Notes: generated by a model from the sequence alone, not told the origin. A stretch of DNA of 64,000 nt from Clostridiaceae bacterium (GCA_902363375.1 CABIZX010000002.1:558001-622000); one strand, 5' to 3'. Shown: positions 10,020 through 18,481, numbered from the stretch's first letter. Numbers and translations: made by a program.

Positions 10020-11747
10020 ATGAGTAAAAAATCAAGTAAAAGTAGTATAAATCCATTAGTTGCTATAGGAGCTATAGCAGGTGCAGCAACAATAGCTACT
10101 TTAGGTGCAAAAAAATTAAAAAATAAATCAGAAAATAAAGAAACAGACTTTGAATATATAGACCACTCAGGAAAACAAGTTTATTTCGTTGGAGGAGGTT
10201 TAGCTTCCTTAGCAGGTGCAGCGTATCTTGTGAGAGATTGTAGCTTTAAAGGAGAGAATATTCATATTATCGAAGGAATGAGAATTCTTGGTGGTAGTAA
10301 TGATGGTGCTGGAGATGTACAAAATGGTTTCGTATGCCGTGGAGGTAGAATGCTTAATGAAGAAACTTATGAAAACTTCTGGGAGTTATTCTCAAGCATT
10401 CCATCCTTAGATATGCCAGGTAAAAGTGTTACAGAAGAAATACTTAACTTTGACCACTTACATCCAACCCATGCTCAAGCTCGTTTAGTAGATAAGTATG
10501 GTGTAATTCAAGATGTAAAAAGCATGGGCTTTAACAATGAAGACCGTATGGCCCTTGGTAAATTAATGATTACGCCAGAAGAAAGTTTAGATGATATGAC
10601 TATAGAGCAATGGTTTAGCCATACCCCTCATTTCTTTGAAACTAATTTCTGGTACATGTGGCAAACAACCTTTGCATTCCAAAAATGGTCCAGCTTATTT
10701 GAGTTCAAACGTTATATGGAACGTATGATTTTTGAATTCTCTCGTATAGAAACTTTAGAAGGTGTTACACGTACACCATATAATCAATATGAGTCTGTGA
10801 TTTTACCAATAAAGGCTTATTTAGATGATCATGGTGTTGATTTTAGTATTAATGCAACAGTAACAGATTTAGACTTTAACCCAGGCAATGAAATTACAGT
10901 AACAGCTATTCATATAGAAGATGAAAATGGAGAAAGAGTTATTGAATTAAATCCAGGGGATGTATGTATCATGACTAATGGTTGTATGACTGATAGCGCA
11001 ACTTTAGGTGACTTCAATACACCAGCAGCCTATGATCCAAGTGCTCCAATTTCAGGTGAACTTTGGAGAAAAGTTGCTAATAAAAAACCAGGACTTGGTA
11101 ATCCAGATCCATTCTTTAATCACCCAGATGAAACTAATTGGGAAAGCTTCACTGTAACTTGTAGGGGAAATAAACTTTTACAATTAATAGAGAAATTCAC
11201 AGGAAATATTCCAGGTAGTGGTGCTTTAATGACCTTTAAAGATTCTAACTGGTTAATGAGCACAGTAGTTGCAGCTCAACCACACTTTAAAGCTCAATCC
11301 ATGGATACAACTATCTTCTGGGGATATGGATTATATACAGACAAAGTTGGTGATTATGTAAAGAAACCAATGCGTGATTGTACTGGTGAAGAGATGTTAA
11401 TAGAGCTTTTACATCACTTACATCTTGAAGATCAAATGGATGAAATCATGGAAGATGTAATAAACGTAATTCCATGTATGATGCCTTATATTGACTCTCA
11501 ATTCCAACCACGTAAGATGTCTGATCGTCCTAAGGTTGTACCAGAAGGCTCAACTAACTTTGCTATGATTAGTCAATTTGTTGAAATTCCTGAGGATATG
11601 GTATTCACAGAAGAATATTCAGTACGTGCAGCAAGAATAGCGATATATACATTATTCAATGTAAAAAATAAGAAGATTTGTCCAGTAACTCCATACAAAA
11701 AGAATCCTAAGATACTAAAAAAAGCATTAAAAACTTCTTATAGATAA
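10020..11747 (+). CDS. ohyA: Oleate hydratase (MCRA family)
   Basis: A 575-aa FAD-dependent fatty-acid double-bond hydratase, formerly called 67-kDa myosin-cross-reactive antigen. It adds water to the cis-9 bond of oleate and related unsaturated fatty acids to give 10-hydroxy acids, which detoxifies host or dietary fatty acids. The FAD-binding motif GGGLASLAG is at residues 58-66, and GGRMLNEETYENFWELF downstream is characteristic of the family. An N-terminal extension of about 45 residues carries a short hydrophobic stretch rich in Ala/Ile and then a Lys-rich segment. Codon use is richer in CGT and CAA than in neighbours, which suggests high expression. GAGGT precedes the ATG. It stands alone with a strong terminator. 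Confidence 0.96.
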   Translation: MSKKSSKSSINPLVAIGAIAGAATIATLGAKKLKNKSENKETDFEYIDHSGKQVYFVGGGLASLAGAAYLVRDCSFKGENIHIIEGMRILGGSNDGAGDVQNGFVCRGGRMLNEETYENFWELFSSIPSLDMPGKSVTEEILNFDHLHPTHAQARLVDKYGVIQDVKSMGFNNEDRMALGKLMITPEESLDDMTIEQWFSHTPHFFETNFWYMWQTTFAFQKWSSLFEFKRYMERMIFEFSRIETLEGVTRTPYNQYESVILPIKAYLDDHGVDFSINATVTDLDFNPGNEITVTAIHIEDENGERVIELNPGDVCIMTNGCMTDSATLGDFNTPAAYDPSAPISGELWRKVANKKPGLGNPDPFFNHPDETNWESFTVTCRGNKLLQLIEKFTGNIPGSGALMTFKDSNWLMSTVVAAQPHFKAQSMDTTIFWGYGLYTDKVGDYVKKPMRDCTGEEMLIELLHHLHLEDQMDEIMEDVINVIPCMMPYIDSQFQPRKMSDRPKVVPEGSTNFAMISQFVEIPEDMVFTEEYSVRAARIAIYTLFNVKNKKICPVTPYKKNPKILKKALKTSYR

Positions 11748-11807
11748 ATAGAGACTTATCCCAAAGTGATTTAATCACTTTTAGATAAAAACTTTCACTA
11801 AGTTATA

Positions 11808-11850
11808 AAAAACTAGTAACTTCATTTGTGCTGAAGTTACTAGTTTTTTT
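11808..11850 (+). terminator. Terminator after oleate hydratase
   Basis: A perfect 15-base stem (AACTAGTAACTTCA plus one more pair) with a 5-6 base loop is followed by eight T residues. Confidence 0.88.
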
Positions 11851-11954
11851 ATATTATGTTATTCACATTGAATATGGTATTAATATCCTATAGAATAAAA
11901 TAAAGGTATAAATGTGGCTAGAAGGAATTAATTTGTTTAAAGGTAGTGATATTT

Positions 11955-12617
11955 ATGAATGATATTATATTAGATGCAAAGGAGCATTTTAAAGGATTAT
12001 CAAAAGAAAATGGATTAACCACAGGTAAAGTTAGGTCATTTTCTTCAAAATTATATAAGCACTTAGATGATAAAAGTATTAGTAATGTATTTAACATATG
12101 TGAAGAGTTACTTAATGAAGGAAAGTGGGAATTAGGTATTATTGCATATGATTGGGCTTACAGAGTTAGAAGTCAATATAATGAGGATACATTTTTTATA
12201 TTTGAGAATTGGTTAAAGAAGTACGTTACGGGTTGGGGAGATTGTGATGACTTTTGTACTCATGCTTTTGGAGAGTTATTAAGTCAAAATAACGATCTAT
12301 TTAACTATGTGATAACTTGGACAAAACATCCAGACTTTTTTGTGAGGCGTGCGGCTGCTGTCATCTTAATTTATCCTATTAATAAGAGTAAGTATGATAG
12401 AATTAATCCATATGTAATTTCCGATATGCTAATGAAGGATGAGCATCACCTTGTATTAAAAGGTTACGGTTGGATGTTAAAAGTATTATCACAGGCAGAA
12501 CCTGATAAAGTATATGAGTATTTATTAAAGAATAAAGATATTATGCCTAGGGTAGCCTTTAGATATGCCTTAGAAAAATTTGATGATAATGTTAGAAGGA
12601 ATCTTATGACACTTTAA
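11955..12617 (+). CDS. AlkD-like DNA alkylation repair protein
   Basis: About 220 aa, predicted all-helical with HEAT-like repeats, matching the DNA alkylation repair family (AlkC/AlkD-type glycosylases that remove N3- or N7-alkylated purines). Family marks include YDWAYRVRSQY, the WGDCDDFCTHAFGELL stretch near 95-110 and the conserved VRRAAAVILIYP helix near 135-150. The ATG at 11955 is preferred over the GTG at 11946 because AAAGG at 11939-11943 is too close to the latter. It is followed 30 bases later by a GNAT gene, probably in one transcript. Confidence 0.85.
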   Translation: MNDIILDAKEHFKGLSKENGLTTGKVRSFSSKLYKHLDDKSISNVFNICEELLNEGKWELGIIAYDWAYRVRSQYNEDTFFIFENWLKKYVTGWGDCDDFCTHAFGELLSQNNDLFNYVITWTKHPDFFVRRAAAVILIYPINKSKYDRINPYVISDMLMKDEHHLVLKGYGWMLKVLSQAEPDKVYEYLLKNKDIMPRVAFRYALEKFDDNVRRNLMTL

Positions 12618-12647
12618 TAAAGTATATAATGATATAGAGGTGATATA

Positions 12648-13169
12648 TTGGATAATATTTTCTTAGTAAAACCTTTAATAGAGCATATAAGAGGCTATGA
12701 AGAAATGGTTATGGAGTATGAAAAAGCAGGGGAGCGTGTACATCCAGGAACCTTAAGATTAAGAGGTCTGAATTATGAAGGTTTATTAAAACAACTGCAA
12801 GAATATAGTATTCCAGAAAAGTGTCCAAGCTATTTGGTGCCATCGGATACATTTTTCTTAGTTGATGACAGTGATAGAATAATAGGAGCTATTACCATAA
12901 GGCATTATTTAAATGAGCAACTTTTTAAGTTTGATGGAAATATTGGTTATGGAATTAGACCTAGTGAAAGAAGAAAGGGCTATGCAAGTGCTATGCTAAG
13001 GATGGCTCTTGAAAGGTGTAAAGATATGGGGATGGAAAAGGTTCTTATAACTTGTAACAAGGGGAATATTTCTTCAGCAAAAACTATAATGGCTAATGGC
13101 GGAATATTTGAAAATGAGATCCCAGAGGAAAATGGAAATATAGTTGAAAGATATTGGATAAATCTATAA
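12648..13169 (+). CDS. GNAT-family N-acetyltransferase
   Basis: A 173-aa acetyltransferase resembling predicted acetyltransferases of COG3981. Seen are YGIRPSERRKGYASAMLRMA (acetyl-CoA binding, near 105-125) and the NKGNISSAKTIMANGG motif near 140. The TTG start has AGAGGTGA about 6 bases upstream. Its 30-base spacing from the AlkD-like gene suggests co-transcription. The substrate is unknown. Confidence 0.85.
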   Translation: MDNIFLVKPLIEHIRGYEEMVMEYEKAGERVHPGTLRLRGLNYEGLLKQLQEYSIPEKCPSYLVPSDTFFLVDDSDRIIGAITIRHYLNEQLFKFDGNIGYGIRPSERRKGYASAMLRMALERCKDMGMEKVLITCNKGNISSAKTIMANGGIFENEIPEENGNIVERYWINL

Positions 13170-13182
13170 AATAATATACATA

Positions 13183-13205
13183 TTCTTAGAATAATTTGGT
13201 ATAAT
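13183..13205 (+). promoter_or_regulatory. Promoter of the antisense RNA of the type I TA locus
   Basis: An extended -10 element, TGG followed by TATAAT (13197-13205), points rightward and predicts a start near 13212. There is no good -35. Extended -10 promoters are common for small antitoxin RNAs. Confidence 0.55.
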
Positions 13206-13211
13206 ATAAGT

Positions 13212-13390
13212 GAGAAAAGAATAATTTGCTTATTAATCATAAGTAAACAATGAAAAGAAAATGCATATAATAAAAATAGGGTGTTGGAGCACCCTATAAT
13301 ATACAATTCTAGTTGTTTAGGCAGCTGGTATTACTAAAACTAAAAAAGAAATTAGTAGCTTCCATTTGCACACGGGGCTACTATTTTTTT
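13212..13390 (+). ncRNA. Putative antisense antitoxin RNA
   Basis: Predicted RNA of about 180 nt from the TATAAT at 13200-13205 to a rightward terminator at 13354-13390: stem AGTAGCTT / GGGCTACT with two G-U pairs, then ATTTTTTT. It runs antisense to the last codons and the whole 3' region of the toxin mRNA (overlap about 13270-13390). This is the same 3'-overlap geometry known for BsrG/SR4 and TxpA/RatA of Bacillus subtilis. The limits are inferred from signals, not measured. Confidence 0.6.
13276..13297 (-). terminator. Terminator of the toxin mRNA
   Basis: An 8-base stem (ATAGGGTG / CACCCTAT, 6-base loop) is followed on the minus strand by ATTTTTATTA. It ends the leftward toxin transcript and predicts an mRNA of about 280 nt. 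Confidence 0.65.
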
Positions 13391-13482
13391 GATATTCTAT
13401 CAATAAGCAACACTGTAAATGTCAAAAATGCTAGAAGGAATAAACCTCCTTGAAATAGTAACATTAAAGTATTATCACTCAA
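13381..13482 (-). CDS. Type I toxin, holin-like (TxpA/BsrG) peptide
   Basis: A 33-aa peptide starting at TTG 13482: MSDNTLMLLFQGG followed by LFLLAFLTFTVLLI and the charged end DRISKK. A short polar start, one membrane helix and a basic tail are the hallmarks of the putative holin-like toxin family, whose members depolarise or disrupt the membrane. GGAGGTGAT lies just upstream and is folded into a hairpin (13484-13515) that would hide it. The gene has a leftward -10 (TATAAT, 13559-13554), its own terminator, and a facing antisense RNA. It is too short for ordinary gene finders. Confidence 0.8.
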   Translation of the reverse strand: MSDNTLMLLFQGGLFLLAFLTFTVLLIDRISKK

Positions 13483-13816
13483 TGTATCACCTCCCTATAA
13501 AGAGGTAAGTGATACCAGTAGCCCACAACAACTATATTAAACTGTATATAAAAATTATACTATTAATTTCATAATATTACCATGGATTTTGCCTAAAAGT
13601 ATAAATATAAAGCACTAAAGTGAAAAAGCAAAAATTATAATTGGAAAGAATGATATATAATTTTATGTGGATAATTAATTTAATATTTTTAGATGAAAAT
13701 TTTAACAAGGTATCTAGTTAAATATCTATATATAATTGATTTAATATTAGAACAAAGTAATATATGTAATATATTTATAGGTTATAATATGATTATGAGA
13801 GTAGGAGGAGATTATA
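13483..13816. other. Toxin 5' region and folA upstream region
   Basis: Contains the toxin leader and its leftward -10 element (TATAAT on the minus strand, 13559-13554, with a weak -35 17 bases upstream). Further right is a rightward TATAAT at 13783-13788 that is the likely -10 of the dihydrofolate reductase gene. No other feature was seen. Confidence 0.5.
13484..13515 (-). promoter_or_regulatory. Hairpin sequestering the toxin ribosome-binding site
   Basis: On the minus strand GTATCAC-(TTA)-CCTC pairs with GAGGTGATAC, so the GGAGGTGAT ribosome site lies inside a stem with a short loop. Hidden ribosome sites are a known safety device of type I toxin mRNAs. The arm at 13504-13522 is also complementary to the 3' region at 13321-13339. 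Confidence 0.65.
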
Positions 13817-14290
13817 ATGATTTCAATAATTGTAGCAGTAACTAAAAATAATGTAATAGGAAATAAGGGAACAATGCCATGGAAGATAAAAGGGGAGCAA
13901 ATAAGGTTTAAGGAATTAACTACAGGACATACAATAATTGTAGGCAGAAAGACCTTCGAAGCGGAAGGAAAACCATTGCCTAATAGAAAAACCATTGTAA
14001 TTTCTAAAACTAAAAATATAGAATTTGAAAACTGTGCTACAGTTAAATCTCTTGAAGAAGCTTTGGAGCTAGCAAAGGATGAAAAGGAAATATTCATTGC
14101 TGGTGGAGGAGAGATATATAAACAGGCACTTCCTATGACAGATAAAATATATCTTACTATTATAGATAAAGTTATTGATGGAGATGTTTATTTCCCAGAG
14201 ATTAATAAGGATGAGTTTGTAAAAACCTATGAGGAAAGAATAGAAGGAGAAATACCATACACCTATTATACTTATGAGAGAATAAAATAA
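13817..14290 (+). CDS. folA: Dihydrofolate reductase, Glu-27 variant
   Basis: A 157-aa DHFR that makes tetrahydrofolate from dihydrofolate with NADPH in the cytoplasm. The NADPH and folate motifs are clear: MISIIVAVTKNNVIG, MPW at 20-22, VGRKTFE near 44, PLPNRK near 55 and the GGGEIYKQALP loop near 97. The catalytic acid, Asp27 in E. coli, is Glu27 here, in a KGEQ context; Glu is usual in eukaryotic enzymes and also seems to occur in a Firmicute subgroup. AGGAGGAG precedes the ATG. The enzyme is the trimethoprim target; whether this variant is less sensitive cannot be read from sequence. Confidence 0.93.
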   Translation: MISIIVAVTKNNVIGNKGTMPWKIKGEQIRFKELTTGHTIIVGRKTFEAEGKPLPNRKTIVISKTKNIEFENCATVKSLEEALELAKDEKEIFIAGGGEIYKQALPMTDKIYLTIIDKVIDGDVYFPEINKDEFVKTYEERIEGEIPYTYYTYERIK

Positions 14291-14390
14291 TTTCAAATAA
14301 GTTGTTTGTTAATTTTGGTACTTACAAGATAAATTAATTAGAAGTTGATGTATAATAATGAATGGATGATAAATTAAGGAGGACAAAACC

Positions 14391-16097
14391 TTGTTTAAAC
14401 TGAAGAGATTTCTAAGGCCCTATATGAAAGAAACTGTTATAGGTGCAGGAGCAAAACTATTTGAAGCTATTTTAGAATTACTTTTACCACTTTTCATGGG
14501 AAAAATAATTGATATAGGAATTAAAAATGGTGATATACCATATATAGGCAAAACAGCGGCATTGATGTTTGGAATAATATCTGTAGGTTTAGCCTCTGCA
14601 TCATTATGCCAATACTTTGCTTCTTACACTTGTCAAAATGTAGGAAATGATCTTAGAAAGGAATTATTAAAAAAGATTTCTAAGTTATCTTATGAAGATA
14701 TAGATTATTTTGGAAATTCCACATTAATAAATAGAATCACTAATGATGTTAACCAAGTTGTACAGGCTGTTGCTATGCTAATTAGATTAGTTAGTAGAGC
14801 GCCATTTTTATGTATTGGGGCTTTAGTTATGTCTATATACATAAATCCTAAGTTATCATTGATATTTGCAGTTCTAATTCCAATCTTTGTTTTAATAATG
14901 GTGGTAATAATGAAGAAAACAGTTCCTCTATACAAAGCATCTCAAAGTAGATTAGATGCGCTGGGGGGGGTACTTAGGGAGAATTTATCAGGAGTAAGAG
15001 TAATTAGAGCTTTTGCTAGGCATGAAAAGGAACAGGAACGTATGAATGAGGCTACAGATAATTTATCTAGAGCTTATATAAGAGTTTCTAACCTATCTGC
15101 ACTAATGAACCCAATTACTTCATTAGTTATGAATAGTGGAATTATAGTACTACTTTATGTGGGAGCTATAAATGTTAATATAGGAACCTTAACCCAAGGA
15201 GATATTGTAGTTCTAATAAACTACATTACACAAGTTTTATTAGCTCTTATAGTAGTTGCAAACTTAGTAGTATTATTTACTAAGGCATCAGCATCAGCAG
15301 CTAGAATCAATGAGATTTTAGAATATACACCAAGTATTGTTGATAATAAAAATAATAAAGCTTTAAAAGATACAAAGAAAATTATTGCTTTTAATAATGT
15401 ATCTTTTAAATACAATTCAGAGAAAGTTTTATCAGATATATCCTTTACAATTGAAGAAGGAGAAGTCTTTGGAATTGTAGGAACTACAGGAAGTGGAAAA
15501 TCTACTGTAGCTAACTTGATATCAAGATTTTATGATGTCACTGAAGGAGAGGTTATATTTAAAGGCGAGAATGTAAAAGAACTTTCTCAAAGAGTCTTAC
15601 ATGAAGAAATAGGAATAGTTCCGCAAAAGGCAGTGCTATTTTCAGGAACTATTGCAGATAATATTAGATGGGGTAAGGAAGATGCTACGGAGGAGGACGT
15701 TAATAAAGCACTTCAGGTTGCCCAGGCCTATGATTTTGTTAGTGCTATGAAGGATGGAATAAATTCTGTTATTTACGAAGGTGGAAAGAATTTATCAGGA
15801 GGTCAAAAGCAACGTCTAACTATAGCAAGAGCTTTAGTTAAAAAGCCGAGTATTATTATTTTAGATGATAGTTTAAGTGCCTTAGATTACCAAACTGATA
15901 AAAAACTCCGAAACTCCTTAAAAGAAAATTTGAAAGATAGCACCATTATAATAATTTCCCAGAGAATAAGCTCTATTATATCAGCTGATAAAATTTTAGT
16001 TTTAGATGATGGAGAAGCTGTTGGAATAGGTACTCATGAAGAATTATTAAACACTTGTGAAACATATAAAGAAATATATAAATCTCAAAGCAAGTAA
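14391..16097 (+). CDS. ABC exporter half-transporter, degenerate-site subunit
   Basis: 568 aa: six-helix exporter domain (1-300), then an ATPase domain. Walker A is GTTGSGKST near 364 and the signature LSGGQ near 468. After Walker B the catalytic Glu is Asp (ILDDSLSALD, near 490), and the switch His is Gln (ISQRISS, near 523). These changes mark the degenerate partner of heterodimeric exporters such as TM287/288 or BmrCD. The start is TTG with AAGGAGG upstream. The partner gene follows after 13 bases. A run of eight G at 14963-14970 lies in frame inside the membrane domain. It is probably a multidrug or lipid exporter. Confidence 0.92.
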   Translation: MFKLKRFLRPYMKETVIGAGAKLFEAILELLLPLFMGKIIDIGIKNGDIPYIGKTAALMFGIISVGLASASLCQYFASYTCQNVGNDLRKELLKKISKLSYEDIDYFGNSTLINRITNDVNQVVQAVAMLIRLVSRAPFLCIGALVMSIYINPKLSLIFAVLIPIFVLIMVVIMKKTVPLYKASQSRLDALGGVLRENLSGVRVIRAFARHEKEQERMNEATDNLSRAYIRVSNLSALMNPITSLVMNSGIIVLLYVGAINVNIGTLTQGDIVVLINYITQVLLALIVVANLVVLFTKASASAARINEILEYTPSIVDNKNNKALKDTKKIIAFNNVSFKYNSEKVLSDISFTIEEGEVFGIVGTTGSGKSTVANLISRFYDVTEGEVIFKGENVKELSQRVLHEEIGIVPQKAVLFSGTIADNIRWGKEDATEEDVNKALQVAQAYDFVSAMKDGINSVIYEGGKNLSGGQKQRLTIARALVKKPSIIILDDSLSALDYQTDKKLRNSLKENLKDSTIIIISQRISSIISADKILVLDDGEAVGIGTHEELLNTCETYKEIYKSQSK

Positions 16098-16110
16098 AGG
16101 AGGAAAGGCT

Positions 16111-17832
16111 ATGGAAAATTTTAAAAAGTTAATGAAGTATGTAAAACACTATAGATTTCAAGTAGCACTGGCTCTTTTCTGTGCTTTTATAAGTAATATT
16201 GCTATTGTAATTGCTACTTATTTAAATGGAGTTGCAATTGACAATATTAGTGGAGTAAATAATGTAAACTTTAACGGACTAACTAGAATATTAATAGGAC
16301 TAGGGATTATATATTTAATTTCAGTTATTTTTCAATGGTTTATTTCTCGTTATGCGAATAAGGTATCTTATATGATAGTAAGGGATATGAGGAGAGATAC
16401 CTTTAAGAGCTTGAATAAACAATCTTTAGCTTATTATGATCATCATCCTCATGGTGATATCATCAGTCGTTTTACAAATGATTTAGATTCTGTTAGTGAT
16501 GCCTTAGCGGTGTCTATAACCAATGTATTCTCAGGGGCTGTAACTGTGATCACAGCACTAGTTTGCATGCTTTATTTAAATGTTGGAATTACCATTGCAA
16601 TTTTAGTAGTAACTCCAATATGTTTTATAATTGCATCACTTATAAGCAAATTTAGCCAAAAGACTTTTGTGAAGCAGCAACAAGCGGTTGGACAGTTATC
16701 TTCCTTTGTAGCTGAAATTGTAGGAAATCAAAAGACTGTTAAAATTTTTAATAGAGAAGAAAAAAGTATAGAAGAGTTTAATGATATCTCAGATAACCTT
16801 TGCAAGGTAGCTACTAAGGCTATGTTTGCTTCGGCACTTATAAATCCAAGCACAAGATTTATAAATAATATTTCATACATAGCAGTAGGTCTTGTAGGTG
16901 GAACTTTGGCTATTACAAGTGGAGTATCCGTTGGTATAGTTTCTAGCTTTTTAGTATACTCTACTCAATTTGCAAAACCATTCAATGAAATATCAGGTAT
17001 TACAGGTCAAATACAAACTGCTTTTGCTTCTTTAACTCGTATTTTTAGCATTATAGAAGAAGAGCCAGAAGAAGAAGATAGAAATAATGCTATTGATCTT
17101 AAAGAGTGTAATGGAGATGTAGAAATTAAAGATATAAGTTTTTCATATGATAAAAAGACACCTTTAATTGAGGACTTTTCCTTTGAGGCTAAACCTGGAG
17201 AACTTGTTGCAATTGTTGGTCCTACAGGGTGTGGAAAGACTACTCTAGTAAACCTATTAATGAGATTTTATGAGATAGATAAAGGTGAAATATTAGTTGA
17301 TGGTAATAACATAAAAAATATAAGTAAAAATAGTTTAAGAAAAAGCTTTGGTATGGTACTACAAGATTCATGGTTATTTAAAGGCACGGTAAAAGAAAAT
17401 ATTGCCTATGGAAAACTAGATGCCACTGAGGAGGAAATAATAGAGGCAGCTAAAGCAGCCCATGCTCATTCCTTTATTAAGAGATTAAAGGATGGATATG
17501 ATACTATTATTTCTGATGAAGATTTATCCCAAGGACAAAGACAGTTATTGACCATAGCAAGGGTAATGCTTGCAAATCCTAAGATGTTAATACTAGATGA
17601 AGCAACTAGCTCTATTGATACGCTTACAGAAATAAGAATACAAAAGGCATTTTTAAATCTCATGGAAGGAAGAACTAGCTTTGTTATAGCTCATAGACTT
17701 TCAACCATAGTTAATGCAGATAAAATCCTAGTGATGAACAATGGGAACATAATAGAGCAAGGAAATCATCAGGAGTTAATAGATAAAAAAGGCTTTTATT
17801 ATGACTTATATAATAGTCAGTTTGCATATTAA
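16111..17832 (+). CDS. ABC exporter half-transporter, catalytic-site subunit
   Basis: 573 aa: six-helix membrane domain then ATPase. Walker A is GPTGCGKTT, Walker B ends in ILDEATSSID with the normal Glu, and the switch His is present (IAHRLSTI). However, the signature is LSQGQ instead of LSGGQ. Together with the Asp and Gln changes of the upstream subunit, this gives one sound and one degenerate ATP site in the dimer. The start at 16111 is chosen because AAAGGAGG is 7-8 bases upstream; an in-frame extension back to 16057 overlaps the previous gene and is unlikely to be used. Confidence 0.92.
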   Translation: MENFKKLMKYVKHYRFQVALALFCAFISNIAIVIATYLNGVAIDNISGVNNVNFNGLTRILIGLGIIYLISVIFQWFISRYANKVSYMIVRDMRRDTFKSLNKQSLAYYDHHPHGDIISRFTNDLDSVSDALAVSITNVFSGAVTVITALVCMLYLNVGITIAILVVTPICFIIASLISKFSQKTFVKQQQAVGQLSSFVAEIVGNQKTVKIFNREEKSIEEFNDISDNLCKVATKAMFASALINPSTRFINNISYIAVGLVGGTLAITSGVSVGIVSSFLVYSTQFAKPFNEISGITGQIQTAFASLTRIFSIIEEEPEEEDRNNAIDLKECNGDVEIKDISFSYDKKTPLIEDFSFEAKPGELVAIVGPTGCGKTTLVNLLMRFYEIDKGEILVDGNNIKNISKNSLRKSFGMVLQDSWLFKGTVKENIAYGKLDATEEEIIEAAKAAHAHSFIKRLKDGYDTIISDEDLSQGQRQLLTIARVMLANPKMLILDEATSSIDTLTEIRIQKAFLNLMEGRTSFVIAHRLSTIVNADKILVMNNGNIIEQGNHQELIDKKGFYYDLYNSQFAY

Positions 17833-17870
17833 TACAAAATTTTATTTTTAAATCTAAATATATTTTAAAT

Positions 17871-17927
17871 GGGCTTTCTCAAAATAAACTAATATAAGCT
17901 AATATTAGTAATGTATTTTGGAAAGCC
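17871..17927. repeat. Palindromic intergenic element, copy 1
   Basis: A palindrome with arms GGGCTTTCtcAAAATaaACTAATAT and ATATTAGTaatgtATTTTggAAAGCC, 38 bases after the ABC exporter stop. It is strongly similar to copy 4 (53415-53475) read in reverse and shares arms with copies 2 and 3. It may double as the transcription terminator of the exporter operon. Confidence 0.65.
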
Positions 17928-17985
17928 TATTTCTATATCAAAAAATACTTATATAAAATAAATTTCAAATAATAATTTTTATCAA

Positions 17986-18014
17986 TTGACTTTATCACTA
18001 ATTAGTGATAAATT
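17986..18014 (+). promoter_or_regulatory. marR promoter with MarR operator
   Basis: TTGACT at 17986-17991 and TAAATT at 18009-18014 are 17 bases apart. A perfect 22-base palindrome, 17991-18012 (arm TTTATCACTAA and its complement), fills the spacer, so bound regulator would block polymerase. The predicted start falls at or next to the ATG at 18021, so the mRNA may be leaderless. Confidence 0.72.
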
Positions 18015-18020
18015 TAAAGT

Positions 18021-18464
18021 ATGGAAGATGTAAAGAAATTAATTAAAGAAAACTATTTAGATTTATCAACACTAGTAGTATTTACTAGAGCGGAATATGA
18101 AATTCATAAAAGAGAATATCAGACTATAAAGGAAACAGGACTAACTATAGCTCAGTTTGGCGTTTTAGAAGCTTTATATAACAAAGGTGATCTAAGAATC
18201 TGTGAAATCATAGAAAAAATATTAACCACTTCTGGCAATATAACTGTTGTTATAAAGAATCTAGAGAAAGAGAGTTTAGTAGAAAAGAAGATAGATCCAG
18301 AAGATAAACGAGCCGCAATAATTTCCATTACAGACAAAGGAAGAAAAATTATAGAGGATATTTTCCCGAAGCATATTCAAAATATTAATAATATTTTTAG
18401 TGTTTTAACAGATGAAGAAAAAATAATATTGAAAGATATACTAAAGAAATTTAAAAACTTTTAA
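18021..18464 (+). CDS. MarR-family repressor, MhqR-like context
   Basis: A 147-aa winged-helix regulator. The recognition region IAQFGVLEALYNKGDLRICE (about 43-62) and the wing DPEDKRAAIISITDKGR (about 93-109) are typical of MarR proteins. No ribosome site precedes the ATG, and the predicted transcription start coincides with it. The same TATCACTAATTAGTGATA operator occurs in its own promoter and again before the pirin gene, so it probably represses itself and the downstream pirin and azoreductase genes. In Bacillus, similar gene sets answer quinones and other electrophiles (MhqR, YodB); I infer the same type of signal here. Confidence 0.88.
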   Translation: MEDVKKLIKENYLDLSTLVVFTRAEYEIHKREYQTIKETGLTIAQFGVLEALYNKGDLRICEIIEKILTTSGNITVVIKNLEKESLVEKKIDPEDKRAAIISITDKGRKIIEDIFPKHIQNINNIFSVLTDEEKIILKDILKKFKNF

Positions 18465-18481
18465 TGAGTTTTTATGAAAAA

